From contig CBDFNC010000005.1 of assembly GCA_965249895.1 (NCBI GenBank), positions 1,612,001-1,676,000 of the forward strand: DNA of 64,000 bases. The letters run 5' to 3'. The position numbers and the translations under genes were made by a program. Shown here piece after piece: positions 54,142-63,084 of the stretch. Within the stretch, counting starts at the first letter, position 1. The number at the start of each line of letters is the position of its first letter. The DNA comes from CBDFNC01 sp965249895. Lineage in GTDB: Bacteria; Pseudomonadota; Gammaproteobacteria; Enterobacterales; CBDFNC01. A model generated the notes under the pieces. That model worked only from the letters and a program-made list of their open reading frames with translations. It searched no databases and had not been told where the DNA came from.

Positions 54142-55779
54142 CTACTGTTTCCTCTTTCTGATCAGCTCTTCCAGTTCCGGCTTGATGGCACGATAGCGTT
54201 TCAGGTTTTGCTCATCCATATCACTGGCTTCAATTACCTTAATACAATCCAGGCAGATCTCCTTGATCCTGTTAAAGGAATATCTGGCTGACCAGGCCTT
54301 AGTCATTCCTTGTGCCAGGTTTAGCGCCAGAACAGGGTTATATGGCATCACTTCATAAGCATCCATAAAGGTATCAGTGGCGGCTTGATATAACCCGCTT
54401 CGGTATAGCTCTACACCCTTTTCATTAAGCTCCAGCAAGCTGTCTATACTGTCCTGCTGCTGCTGTTTCTCTTTTTCCAACAAAAGATTTGTCGTCAAAC
54501 TCTCCATAGAAGCACCATCTTCACTTACCGAAAGTTTCTCCATTAGCGCACTGGAGCGTTGGTGCTCGCCAACCGAGAACCAGGCTCTGGCACAATCGAG
54601 AAAATCATCATCAGTAGACAAATCTTCCGCTTGTTTATCAACCTGTTTTAGCAGTGCTTTAGCCTCCCCGATCTCCCCTTTAATAATATGTATGCGAGCC
54701 ATTAACACCGTTTCCTGGGCAAGGAAGTCATCATGGTCAAAACGTTTCATCGCTTCTTTTAATACCGCGTTAATGCTATTGATATGCTTTGCCAAGGTCA
54801 GCTTATTACCTCCTTTAGCGGCATCCAACAGGCACCTGGCATAGTTAAAGTGATGCACCACATCATCATGAACAGAGTAGCGTACGCTTTTCGATATTTG
54901 CTTAAAGCTACGACAAGCCGTGTCGAAATCCTGCTCAAGGACCGCCAGGTTTGCCCTGGAGCGCTGCCTGGATATATTGCGCGGGGAAAGTTTTACCGCC
55001 AGGGAAACATATTCACCCGCCTTACTCAGCTTGTTCCGGGAAACGTAGATCATAGCCAGCCAGTCATAGGCTTCCAGCCGGGTTTCGTTACGCTCAGCCA
55101 GCTCCAGTAATAAGGTTTCTGCTTGTTTTATTTTACCCTGGTGAAACCAGGATATGGCCAGACCGAGTTGAGCCCAGGGCTGTTGCCTGACTTTTAGCAC
55201 CCCCTGATAGAGAGTTTCAGCAACGTCAGGACGATCGAGTTTTAATAAGATTTCGCCGCGAAAGCGGGTGGCCTGGGCGTAATATTTCGGAGTATTTATC
55301 GCCACGCGCTGGCACTCTTCTAATGCATCCGTATATTTAGCATCTTGCAGATAATCGTAAATTCGCCCCATGGAAACCCGCTTAGTAAAAGCGCGTATAA
55401 GCCTGTGCTCCAACCTGCGATAAGAAAAGGGTTTTAACAGGTAATCATCCGGTTGCAGCTCTACTAAACCATGGATAACCTGGCGCTTGGTTTCCGCACT
55501 CACCATAATAAAAACGGCATCGTGCTTTAACAAATTGTTCAGCTTAAGCTCTTCAAACAATTGGTATCCGTCTTTACCTTCACCAAGGTTGAAGTCACAC
55601 AGTAAAAAGTCAAACTCCGTTTTCTTACACATAGCGGTGGCGCGCTGACCCGTACTAGCCACATGAATATCATTACACCCCAAAGCGGCTAACATCCCCT
55701 TTAGCGACGACCTGATTGGTTCGAAGTCATCGACAACCAACACCTTCTTTTTAGTGAAAAAATTAGCCCCTAAATCCAT
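54142..55779 (-). CDS. CheY-like response regulator with TPR domain
   Basis: About 545 residues. An N-terminal receiver domain (KKVLVVDDFEPIRSSLKGML...) has the acidic pair D17-D18, phosphoacceptor D62 (LLCDFNLGEGKDGYQ) and lysine in YLLKPFSYRRLEHRL. It is followed by a long helical region with several tetratricopeptide repeats (for example AETLYQGVLKVRQQPWAQLGLAISWFHQGKIKQAETLLLEL) and no DNA-binding or enzyme domain. Start chosen at the ATG for MDLGANFFTKKK; a TTG 12 bp earlier is in frame. Signalling through protein-protein contact is inferred; its kinase is not in the window. The IS1182 element lies 7 bp past its stop. Confidence 0.85.
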   Translation of the reverse strand: MDLGANFFTKKKVLVVDDFEPIRSSLKGMLAALGCNDIHVASTGQRATAMCKKTEFDFLLCDFNLGEGKDGYQLFEELKLNNLLKHDAVFIMVSAETKRQVIHGLVELQPDDYLLKPFSYRRLEHRLIRAFTKRVSMGRIYDYLQDAKYTDALEECQRVAINTPKYYAQATRFRGEILLKLDRPDVAETLYQGVLKVRQQPWAQLGLAISWFHQGKIKQAETLLLELAERNETRLEAYDWLAMIYVSRNKLSKAGEYVSLAVKLSPRNISRQRSRANLAVLEQDFDTACRSFKQISKSVRYSVHDDVVHHFNYARCLLDAAKGGNKLTLAKHINSINAVLKEAMKRFDHDDFLAQETVLMARIHIIKGEIGEAKALLKQVDKQAEDLSTDDDFLDCARAWFSVGEHQRSSALMEKLSVSEDGASMESLTTNLLLEKEKQQQQDSIDSLLELNEKGVELYRSGLYQAATDTFMDAYEVMPYNPVLALNLAQGMTKAWSARYSFNRIKEICLDCIKVIEASDMDEQNLKRYRAIKPELEELIRKRKQ

Positions 55780-55973
55780 TGTACCGTACAACTCAATTCG
55801 GAATAGAAGCAGCCTATCATAGCCAAGATCATTCAGTGCGCCAAGCCCGTTAATCTGAGTTGTGCCTCACACTTCCTTTCTCTGAATTTACAACGAATTA
55901 ATCTAGCTACATTTATCTAACAGACGTTACAATAGCCAGGCCCTAAAAAATAAAGTGCCATAAGGTTTCATTA

Positions 55974-56924
55974 ATGACAGATAAACTAAGCCAGCTCAGA
56001 GGTATCACCACAGTCGTTGCCGACACTGGAGATATAGATGCGATAAAACAGCACCAACCAGTGGATGCAACAACCAATCCATCCCTGATCCTCAAAGCAG
56101 CACAAATTCCTGAATATCAACCTCTTATTGAAGAAGCAATCGGCTGGGCAAAAACCCAGAGTAATGACAAGAGCCGTCAGGTAAGCGACGCGGTAGACAA
56201 ACTCGCTGTTAATATCGGACTGGAAATACTCAAAATTGTCCCGGGCCGAATCTCCACCGAAGTCGATGCCGCTTTATCCTTTGATACACAGGCCAGTATT
56301 GGGAAAGCGAGAAAGCTCATCGCGCTTTACAATGCAGCAGGGATCCCCAACGACCGTATTCTTATTAAACTTGCGTCCACCTGGGAAGGGATCAAAGCCG
56401 GTGAGCAGCTGGAAAAAGAAGGCATAAATTGTAATCTTACCCTGTTGTTTAGCTTTGCCCAGGCACGTGCCTGCGCAGAAGCAGGAGTACACCTTATTTC
56501 ACCTTTTGTCGGCCGGATCCTCGACTGGTATAAAAACAAAGAGCAAAAAGAATACCAAGCCCATGAAGACCCTGGGGTACTCTCGGTCGGTAAGATCTAC
56601 GACTACTTTAAAGTTCACGGTTATCAGACCGTGGTGATGGGGGCTAGTTTCCGAAATACCGGAGAAATTCTGGAATTAGCTGGCTGTGACAAGCTCACTA
56701 TAGGCCCTGGATTATTGGCTGAACTGGCGGAAACACAAGGCCCAGTAAAAACTAAGCTAGTGGATAAAGGCGTTTCGAAAGAGAAACCCTCTCCCCTTTC
56801 CCATGCACAGTTCCTGTGGCAGCACAACCAGGATGCAATGGCCGTGGAAAAACTGGCCGAAGGGATCCGAAACTTTGCCATAGACCAGGCAAAACTTGAA
56901 CAGATGGTGTCAGCCAAACTTTAA
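55974..56924 (+). CDS. tal: Transaldolase
   Basis: Schiff-base enzyme of the non-oxidative pentose phosphate pathway, 316 residues (class of E. coli TalB). Motifs: VDATTNPSLILKAAQ near residue 32, the Schiff-base lysine in RILIKLASTWEGIKAGEQL near residue 131, NCNLTLLFSFAQARACAEAG, and GASFRNTGEI. Complements rpiA and tkt elsewhere in the window. Confidence 0.97.
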   Translation: MTDKLSQLRGITTVVADTGDIDAIKQHQPVDATTNPSLILKAAQIPEYQPLIEEAIGWAKTQSNDKSRQVSDAVDKLAVNIGLEILKIVPGRISTEVDAALSFDTQASIGKARKLIALYNAAGIPNDRILIKLASTWEGIKAGEQLEKEGINCNLTLLFSFAQARACAEAGVHLISPFVGRILDWYKNKEQKEYQAHEDPGVLSVGKIYDYFKVHGYQTVVMGASFRNTGEILELAGCDKLTIGPGLLAELAETQGPVKTKLVDKGVSKEKPSPLSHAQFLWQHNQDAMAVEKLAEGIRNFAIDQAKLEQMVSAKL

Positions 56925-57110
56925 TTTAACCAGCTCTGCGCAGCTTTTTTTAGCTGCGCTTCCCCCTCCATACAATTTGACCCAGCGCACTATTATTTCC
57001 ATTTATTCCAAAAAATTAATCAGGCCTTAACAAGAATGAAACAAAAGGATTTTATTTTATAACTGTGTATGGTATTCAAAAAATGACGCAGCAATGTGAT
57101 GGAGAAGGCG

Positions 57111-57290
57111 ATGGATAATCTAGACTTCAATTTTACACACTTAGTCGATCAACCGCAGCGAGCCAGCAGGTCTTCCGGTAAAAAACGTAAATGGCGCGAA
57201 ATTGAAGCCATTAAAGAAAAACAACGATTGCGCAAAGAACTGATGGATATTGATCCAATATTCGATGATTTATCCGAAGCTGAGTTTTAA
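57111..57290 (+). CDS. DUF3545 family small protein
   Basis: 59-residue protein from MDNLDFNFTHL; GGAG lies 8-11 bp upstream of this ATG, so it is preferred over the ATG at 57096. The conserved core KKRKWREIEAIKEKQRLRKEL is a charged helix, followed by an acidic tail. The family is restricted to gammaproteobacteria and has no known role. Confidence 0.85.
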   Translation: MDNLDFNFTHLVDQPQRASRSSGKKRKWREIEAIKEKQRLRKELMDIDPIFDDLSEAEF

Positions 57291-57300
57291 AAAACCTCAA

Positions 57301-57324
57301 GCCCAGTTCAGTACTGGGCTTTTT
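57301..57324. terminator. Terminator between the DUF3545 and hemerythrin genes
   Basis: Stem GCCCAG/CTGGGC followed by TTTTT; convergent genes, with AAAAAA on the left, so it can act in both directions. Confidence 0.85.
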
Positions 57325-57332
57325 ACATCAAA

Positions 57333-57872
57333 TCAAACCAAACCGATACGTTTAGCCAGAGTTTGAAACTGCGAAGCAATGTCCCGGCCAAATAGCGGAT
57401 CTTTGGTGACATCAATTTGCCACTGTTGCTCTAACTGTCGCCAATCATCTTCAGTAAGGCTGTTTTTTATGGCAGGTAATACTTCTCTTTCCTCATAAGT
57501 GAGGTGAGCCAGCTGCAGCTTAATAAAGCTGTCAAGCTGATCACATAACTGGTCGATGGGAACGACTGCATCGAGCAAAATTATATCCAACTGCTCCTTC
57601 AGGCTAGATGTAGCTATCGCCAGCTGATGATGATCTTCCTGCAAACGGTTCGCTACTCCGTCGCTGACCACCCTGTACTTCAGATAGTAGTCATACAATA
57701 TATCTTCCATAGGGTGATGATACTTATCGGAATAAGACTGCAAATATACAACAATATCTCTGACGATACGGTAGTTGACCCGCTGCTCTTGCCGGATTGC
57801 CAGCAGTTTTTCCCGCAAAACGGTTAACAGGCGGTTCATATTTTGATGATCCTGATGAATAATCTCGAGCAT
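57333..57872 (-). CDS. Hemerythrin-domain protein
   Basis: Four-helix hemerythrin-like protein of 179 residues. Candidate di-iron ligands are the His in IHQDHQNMNRLL, HHPMED in helix 2, DHHQLA in helix 3 and LAHLTYEEREVLP in helix 4. Family members bind oxygen, NO or iron; function here is not determined. Single gene, convergent with the DUF3545 gene. Confidence 0.88.
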   Translation of the reverse strand: MLEIIHQDHQNMNRLLTVLREKLLAIRQEQRVNYRIVRDIVVYLQSYSDKYHHPMEDILYDYYLKYRVVSDGVANRLQEDHHQLAIATSSLKEQLDIILLDAVVPIDQLCDQLDSFIKLQLAHLTYEEREVLPAIKNSLTEDDWRQLEQQWQIDVTKDPLFGRDIASQFQTLAKRIGLV

Positions 57873-58024
57873 TTTGACTCCCGTTAAGTTTCAGATTGAA
57901 GTAACAAATCTCAATCTAACGCCATTTAACCGTACAAAAAATGAACTAAATCATTAAAAGCGTCGATAAATGGAGAAACTTTACTTCGCCAGCTTGCTCA
58001 ATCACAACCTGGCGAAGCCGAAAG

Positions 58025-58699
58025 TTACAGCTGAGGTTGCCAGTTTATTGGGGTTACGCCTTGCTGCTGAAGCAACTGGTTCGTCGCCGAGAAATGACCA
58101 CTGCCAAAAAAACCGCGGTGGGCAGACAGAGGGGATGGGTGGGGAGCTGTCAGTACATGGTGGCGCTGCCTGTCTATCATGGCGCCTTTCTTTTGCGCAT
58201 GACTACCCCACAATAAAAACACCACTCCCTGTTTTTGCTCGTTTAGCACCGCCACAACAGCGTCGGTAAATGTTTCCCATCCTGACTTGGCATGGCTATG
58301 AGCCTTACCCGCTTCCACCGTTAACACAGTGTTTAACATCAGCACCCCTTGTTGGGCCCAGCTGGAAAGATAGCCGTGGTCGGGGATCTCGAACCCCTCT
58401 ATATCCTGCGCCAGCTCTTTATAGATATTAACCAGAGATGGCGGCGACTTAATTCCGGGCAATACAGAAAAACAAAGGCCATGGGCCTGATTTGGGCCGT
58501 GGTAAGGATCCTGCCCCAGGATCACCACCTTTACGTCTGAGAACTCCGTCAGCTTAAAAGCGTTAAATACCTCATGCTGCGGGGGGTAGATTATTTTTCC
58601 ATCATCCCTTTCTTGTTGTACAAAGCGCATCATATCCTGAAAATAGCTTTGCTCGTTTTCCTTTCCAATGACTTCAGTCCAGGTTAATTCCTGCTCCAT
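58025..58699 (-). CDS. ung: Uracil-DNA glycosylase
   Basis: Family 1 UDG, removes uracil from DNA in base excision repair. It has 224 residues. Water-activating loop VVILGQDPYHGPNQAHGLCFS (Asp near residue 64), uracil-recognition NTVLTV, and the DNA-intercalating HPSPLSAHRGFFG loop near 185 are all present. It lies next to nfo on the same strand, so two base excision repair enzymes are adjacent. Confidence 0.98.
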   Translation of the reverse strand: MEQELTWTEVIGKENEQSYFQDMMRFVQQERDDGKIIYPPQHEVFNAFKLTEFSDVKVVILGQDPYHGPNQAHGLCFSVLPGIKSPPSLVNIYKELAQDIEGFEIPDHGYLSSWAQQGVLMLNTVLTVEAGKAHSHAKSGWETFTDAVVAVLNEQKQGVVFLLWGSHAQKKGAMIDRQRHHVLTAPHPSPLSAHRGFFGSGHFSATNQLLQQQGVTPINWQPQL

Positions 58700-58774
58700 A
58701 ACTCCCCCCAGTTTAATGATTCACCCTAGCATATTAACCCTTTATCCAGGCATCAAGTGAATTCCAATAAAAAC

Positions 58775-59656
58775 TCAGCTCATTGCAGCAGGTGCCTTGG
58801 GCAAGTCTTTACCACTTAGGGTTAGTGCATTCAACCAGCGGATTTCATCGGCCCAAATGGACGCATCTATGGTTTCCAGCACCATAGGGATCTGCTCGAA
58901 ACGGCTATCCTGCATAATATAGGCAAACAGCTTAGGGCCGATTTCGCCAACCCCCAGACACTGATGCCTGTCTACGCGCTTACCAAGCGCTATTTTACTG
59001 TCGTTCAGGTGCATCCCCTTGAGGTATTGAAAGCCGACAATCGCTTCAAACGCCGAGAATGTTTGCCGGCAAGCCTCAGTGCTTCTCAGATCGTAACCCG
59101 CCACAAAGGTATGACAGGTATCGAGACAAACCCCTATTCGGGACTTGTCCTCCACTTTATCAATGATATGCGCTAAATGTTCAAATCGATGGCCAAGATT
59201 AGTGCCCTGTCCTGCGGTATTCTCAATCACAGCTGTCACCCCCTGGCTGCTATCCAGAGCAATATTAATCGACTCGGCAATAGTATCGAGGCAGCGATCC
59301 TCGTCTACCAGCTTTAAATGGCTACCGGGATGAAAGTTAAGCCGGTCTAAACCCAGTTGCTCACAGCGCTTTAGCTCATCTAGAAAAGCGGCTCTCGATT
59401 TTAATAAACTATCGGGATCCGGGTGTCCGAGGTTAATAAGATAACTGTCATGAGGCAGAATTTGCTCGGCTTTTAAACCAGCTTGCTCACAGTTAGCTTT
59501 AAATGCCGCTATGCTCTTCTCGGTCAGCGGTTTGGCCTGCCAGCGTCGTTGATTTTTGGTAAACAGTGCAAATGCTGTCGCGCCAATGGCGGCGGCATTT
59601 AACGGTGCATTTTCTACACCACCAGATGCGGATACATGGGCGCCAATATATTTCAT
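58775..59656 (-). CDS. nfo: Endonuclease IV
   Basis: AP endonuclease of base excision repair, TIM-barrel with three zinc ions. The start MKYIGAHVSASGG matches E. coli Nfo exactly in position; an in-frame ATG 18 bp upstream is not used in the family. About 293 residues. Ligand-bearing motifs: NFHPGSH, VIENTAGQGTNLG, RIGVCLDTCHTFVAGYD, LKGMHLNDSK and VLETIDASIWADEI. Confidence 0.97.
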   Translation of the reverse strand: MKYIGAHVSASGGVENAPLNAAAIGATAFALFTKNQRRWQAKPLTEKSIAAFKANCEQAGLKAEQILPHDSYLINLGHPDPDSLLKSRAAFLDELKRCEQLGLDRLNFHPGSHLKLVDEDRCLDTIAESINIALDSSQGVTAVIENTAGQGTNLGHRFEHLAHIIDKVEDKSRIGVCLDTCHTFVAGYDLRSTEACRQTFSAFEAIVGFQYLKGMHLNDSKIALGKRVDRHQCLGVGEIGPKLFAYIMQDSRFEQIPMVLETIDASIWADEIRWLNALTLSGKDLPKAPAAMS

Positions 59657-60077
59657 AAATTTACTCTTATACAATCAGCAGACAAATACAAAAACCAGCT
59701 AGTGTATTGCTTGCTAGTAGTGAGGTAAAGCGTACGAACACCTCAACATGAAAGTAACTTTCATACAAAAAAATTCAGCTTTCGATAAATAAATCAACTT
59801 CCATGATTAAAATCAACAAACCCGCAATTAAAGCACCTCTTTATAGGTATTTTTAAACTAATTTCAACTTATACTTTCTTTTGCCTTGTTCCAAAAGGTA
59901 AGAAAGTTACCTAAGCAGGACTCGAACCTTTCAGTTTGGGCGCGATAGAGCCGCCATTAATGGCTTACAAAATATTACGATGAGTGTTTAGGGGCTGGTA
60001 TGAAAATGATCTTGTATAGAGTATTCAGATGATTATTCATATCGTACTAAGTTGGTGTAAATTTATGGAGTATTTAG
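59657..60077. other. Intergenic region upstream of grcA
   Basis: 421 bp between divergent nfo and grcA. Contains an FNR-like site (59803-59816) and a TATAGG-like -10 about 30 bp downstream of it, giving a possible anaerobically activated promoter with a leader of about 225 nt. No gene is supported. Confidence 0.45.
59803..59816 (+). promoter_or_regulatory. FNR-like site upstream of grcA
   Basis: ATGAT-TAAA-ATCAA matches the FNR consensus TTGAT-N4-ATCAA at nine of ten positions. A -10-like TATAGG at about 59842 puts the site near -41, the class II activator position. grcA (yfiD) is FNR-activated in E. coli. Confidence 0.45.
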
Positions 60078-60458
60078 ATGACAATTGGCGTACAAATTAC
60101 CAAAGCAAATAATGCGACTCTGGTTAACTCTTTCTGGCTAATCGATGAAGCCGAGCAGCAGGCGCGCTGTTTATGTGTTAAGGATGATATTTATCAGCAA
60201 GACCAGGTTGTCTACCTGAGCGAACTGGGTGATATCGAATATAAGGAAGTACCGGTTCAGCTTGCCCCGCTCAGTGAAGGAGGCCAGCACCTGAATGTCA
60301 ATGTGTTACGTCGTGAGACCCTGGAAGACGCTATCGAACATCCGGAAAAATACCCGCAACTGACTATCAGGGTATCCGGCTATGCGGTGCGGTTTAATTC
60401 GCTAACGCCTGAGCAACAAAGGGACGTACTTACACGTACCTTTACTGAAAGCCTGTAA
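60078..60458 (+). CDS. grcA: Autonomous glycyl radical cofactor GrcA (YfiD)
   Basis: Small protein that can replace the damaged C-terminal glycyl-radical domain of pyruvate formate-lyase. It has 126 residues. The C-terminal half (GGQHLNVNVLRRETLEDA, then YPQLTIRVSGYAVRFNSLTPEQQ) is nearly identical to that of E. coli YfiD and contains the radical glycine in RVSGYAVRF. It implies a pflB gene elsewhere in the genome and a fermentative or microaerobic life-style option. Confidence 0.97.
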   Translation: MTIGVQITKANNATLVNSFWLIDEAEQQARCLCVKDDIYQQDQVVYLSELGDIEYKEVPVQLAPLSEGGQHLNVNVLRRETLEDAIEHPEKYPQLTIRVSGYAVRFNSLTPEQQRDVLTRTFTESL

Positions 60459-60460
60459 AC

Positions 60461-60488
60461 AAGGGGCCATAATGGCCCTTATTTTTTC
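60461..60488 (+). terminator. Terminator after grcA
   Basis: Stem AAGGGGCCA/TGGCCCTT with one G bulge, followed by ATTTTTT; it overlaps the 3' end of the convergent tesB. Confidence 0.85.
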
Positions 60489-61351
60489 TTTCTCGAGCGC
60501 TTCCTAATTAAACCTTCCTGCATGGTTGACGCCACCAGCTTGCCCTCACGGGTATAGAACTTACCTCTTACCAGAGCAGTTCCCGCTGATGCCACCGGAC
60601 TGTCCACGCTGTATAACATCCATTCATCCAACTTAAATTCATGATGGAACCACATGGAATGATCTATGGTCACCACTTGCATATCAGGAGACAGAAACGA
60701 CTCTCCATGGGGTTGCAGGGCGGTTGGTAGGAAGTTAAAGTCGGACGCATAAGCCAGCAAATATTGGTGAACTCTTAAATCACTGGGCATGCTGCCGCTG
60801 GCTTTAAACCAGACATTTCGCTTGGGTTCGGAGATATCCGTAGCAAGCGGGTTAATAAATCGTACCGGGCGCATCTCTATGGGTTTGTCGCAGATAAACT
60901 TTTCCCGTACCGCTTCCGGCATCATCTCTCGAAACTCCAGGGCATAATCCTGTTCAGATTCCAGCTCTTCAGGCGGCAAAACCTCGGGCATAGGGTCCTG
61001 ATGCTCGAAACCTTTCTCCGGAATTTTAAATGATGCCGTCAGGTAAAAGATAGGTTTGCCATGTTGTATCGCTTTAACTCTGCGGGTGGAAAGTGAGCCG
61101 CCATCACGGATAGCTTCCACATCATAGACAATAGGGTGTTTTACATCACCGCCACGCAAGAAGTAAGAGTGAAATGAGTGGGCCTTTCTCTCAGGGTCAA
61201 CGGTTTCTTTGGCCGCCGACAATGCCTGCCCCATTACCTGACCGCCAAACACGGCGCCATAACCCAGATCCTGACTCTGACCACGGAACAAGGTGGACTC
61301 AATACGCTCTAACTCGAGCTGTGACAGGAGATCATCTAACACTTTACTCAT
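60479..61351 (-). CDS. tesB: Acyl-CoA thioesterase II
   Basis: Double hot-dog thioesterase hydrolysing medium- and long-chain acyl-CoA. It has 290 residues. N-terminal hot-dog: FRGQSQDLGYGAVFGGQVMGQALSAA and HSFHSYFLRGGDVKHPIVYDVE; C-terminal hot-dog: YLLAYASDFNFLPTAL and VTIDHSMWFH with the catalytic Asp, then GLIRKR at the end. The C-terminal RKRSRKKK tail is more basic than usual. Confidence 0.95.
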   Translation of the reverse strand: MSKVLDDLLSQLELERIESTLFRGQSQDLGYGAVFGGQVMGQALSAAKETVDPERKAHSFHSYFLRGGDVKHPIVYDVEAIRDGGSLSTRRVKAIQHGKPIFYLTASFKIPEKGFEHQDPMPEVLPPEELESEQDYALEFREMMPEAVREKFICDKPIEMRPVRFINPLATDISEPKRNVWFKASGSMPSDLRVHQYLLAYASDFNFLPTALQPHGESFLSPDMQVVTIDHSMWFHHEFKLDEWMLYSVDSPVASAGTALVRGKFYTREGKLVASTMQEGLIRKRSRKKK

Positions 61352-61803
61352 AGGGATCGCTATTAAAAAACAGAAACAATGACCTGCTATGGTAAACCGC
61401 TTTTATTGAAGATCAAGAGTGGGAAGGGAAAAGGATGAAACTCTTGTTACTGGTAAATACCCAAACTACTTGGAAATGCAGATTCAGAGCTCAGGCAGGA
61501 TGTCAGAACAAGGCGCAGCGAGCAGGGAATGGCATTCCCTTTTCAAGCGCTGCAACGCAGTGCTGACTTTCTGGCTGAGCTCCCTTCGGGCAAGACGAGA
61601 AGCAACCCTTTTCGGCGTTATAAAACCTTGATGTAGAAGACTAGACCTTCGGCTTTACGCCTTGAACCCGGTCACTTCTCGACTTGCTGATCCCCGTATT
61701 CTCAAGCAGCTTGGGTATAATGTTAACTTTCGGTCGAGCCCTGCACGCTCAGAGGTTTATATGGTCAAACCAGTGAGCATGCAAAGTACACAGAAAAAGC
61801 GGG
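61352..61803. other. Intergenic region between tesB and thrC
   Basis: 452 bp holding the tesB promoter region, the MITE-like element and 84 bp of unique DNA before the thrC stop. No gene is supported, and no thrC terminator was seen. Confidence 0.5.
61456..61719. mobile_element. MITE-like element, copy 2
   Basis: Same 262-264 bp sequence as 39162-39425, in the same orientation, with about ten substitutions seen by eye and intact inner terminal repeats; the first two bases of the left TATACCC are AA here. It lies upstream of tesB and downstream of thrC. Its right end forms TTGGGTATAATG, which contains a perfect -10 hexamer on the plus strand. Confidence 0.8.
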
Positions 61804-63084
61804 TTATACCCTGGACATTAACAAGCTTCTTAGCTGGGCAAAGTCAGCCGGCAACTCTGTGGAAAGTAGTTCAAGGTCAGCCCGATCTGCCAGTTCCTTA
61901 GGCAGATCAATGTCCTTACCCAGGATATCTTCGACACTTTCCTTAAACTTAGCCGGATGCGCCGTACACAGAAATAAACCTGTCTCATCGGCTTGAAGCT
62001 GATCTGCCAACTGTTGATATGCTATGGCGCCGTGTGGTTCACACAGGTAACCTTCGGCGTCAAGTTGCTTTAAGCTCGCGGCAGTTTCCGCATCATCCAT
62101 TGCACCAGAGCTTAACTCTGAAAGGGACTTGCCTTTCACCTTAAACAGCTCTTCAATTCGCGGCCAATTGTTTGGCTGACTAACATCCATCGCGTTAGAC
62201 AGGGTGGCTACTGTCTTTTTTGGCGCCCAGTCGCCATCTTGCAGGTACCTGGGTACTGTATCATTGGCATTGGTCGCAGCAATAAAGCGCTTGATGGGCA
62301 GACCCAGCGCCTGAGCCAATAAGCCGGCGGTTAAGTTACCAAAGTTACCACTCGGTACTGACACCACTGTATTTTTACGGTCTGCAGTAGTTAACTGCGC
62401 AAAAGCTTCGAAATAATAGCAAATTTGCGCCATTAATCGGCTGATGTTAATTGAGTTTGCCGAGTTCAGGCCAATTGCCTGTTTTAGCTCTTCATCGTCA
62501 AATGACTGTTTTACCATCGCCTGACAGGCATCAAAATCGTCTTCTATGGCAATCGTTGTGATATTGCCGCCCAGGGTGCAGAACAGTTTTTCCTGCAGTG
62601 GGCTGATCTTACCTTTAGGATAAAGGATCACCACTTCGATATTTTCCAGCCCATAAAAAGCGTGAGCGACCGCAGCGCCGGTATCACCGGATGTAGCCGT
62701 CAGGATAGTTATCTTGTGATCGCCGCCAAACTTGGCCAGGCATTGAGCCATAAAACGGCCACCGAAGTCTTTAAACGCCAGAGTAGGTCCGTGGAACAGC
62801 TCGAGTGCGTAAATATTGTCAGTTACCTTCTTCACAGGCGCGGTAAAGTTAAATGCGTTTTCCACCATCTGCTCGATATCAGCTTTTGTCAGCTCATCAC
62901 CAATCAAGTGATTCAGAATAATGGCGCTACGTTCAACCAGGCTCTTGTCAAGCAAACTGTCTATATCTGTCAGCGGCTCGATAGATTCAGGAAAGAAAAG
63001 CCCCTGGTTCCGTCCCAGGCCTTGTTTAACAGCCTGCTGGAAGCTCACCTGCTCGCTGTGGTCTTTGATATTGTATAACTTCAT
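61804..63084 (-). CDS. thrC: Threonine synthase
   Basis: PLP enzyme converting O-phosphohomoserine to threonine, 426 residues. The start MKLYNIKDHSEQVSFQQAV overlaps the thrB stop as ATGA (63081-63084), the typical coupled arrangement; the frame is open further upstream but overlaps thrB. The PLP lysine is in ELFHGPTLAFKDFGGRFMAQ near residue 107; VPSGNFGNLTAGLLAQALG is the phosphate loop. Last gene of a thrABC-type operon. Confidence 0.97.
   Translation of the reverse strand: MKLYNIKDHSEQVSFQQAVKQGLGRNQGLFFPESIEPLTDIDSLLDKSLVERSAIILNHLIGDELTKADIEQMVENAFNFTAPVKKVTDNIYALELFHGPTLAFKDFGGRFMAQCLAKFGGDHKITILTATSGDTGAAVAHAFYGLENIEVVILYPKGKISPLQEKLFCTLGGNITTIAIEDDFDACQAMVKQSFDDEELKQAIGLNSANSINISRLMAQICYYFEAFAQLTTADRKNTVVSVPSGNFGNLTAGLLAQALGLPIKRFIAATNANDTVPRYLQDGDWAPKKTVATLSNAMDVSQPNNWPRIEELFKVKGKSLSELSSGAMDDAETAASLKQLDAEGYLCEPHGAIAYQQLADQLQADETGLFLCTAHPAKFKESVEDILGKDIDLPKELADRADLELLSTELPADFAQLRSLLMSRV

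Noticed and set aside
57983..58017. Hairpin CTTCGCCAG/CTGGCGAAG after ung as a terminator
   Set aside because: The loop is 16 bases and the T tract is poor, so I did not list it as a terminator.
57970..58269. 99-codon plus-strand frame overlapping ung
   Set aside because: Mostly antisense to the conserved C-terminus of uracil-DNA glycosylase.
61419..61631. 70-codon frame inside the MITE-like element
   Set aside because: The same sequence in the other copy has no ribosome site and no conserved start; the element looks non-coding.
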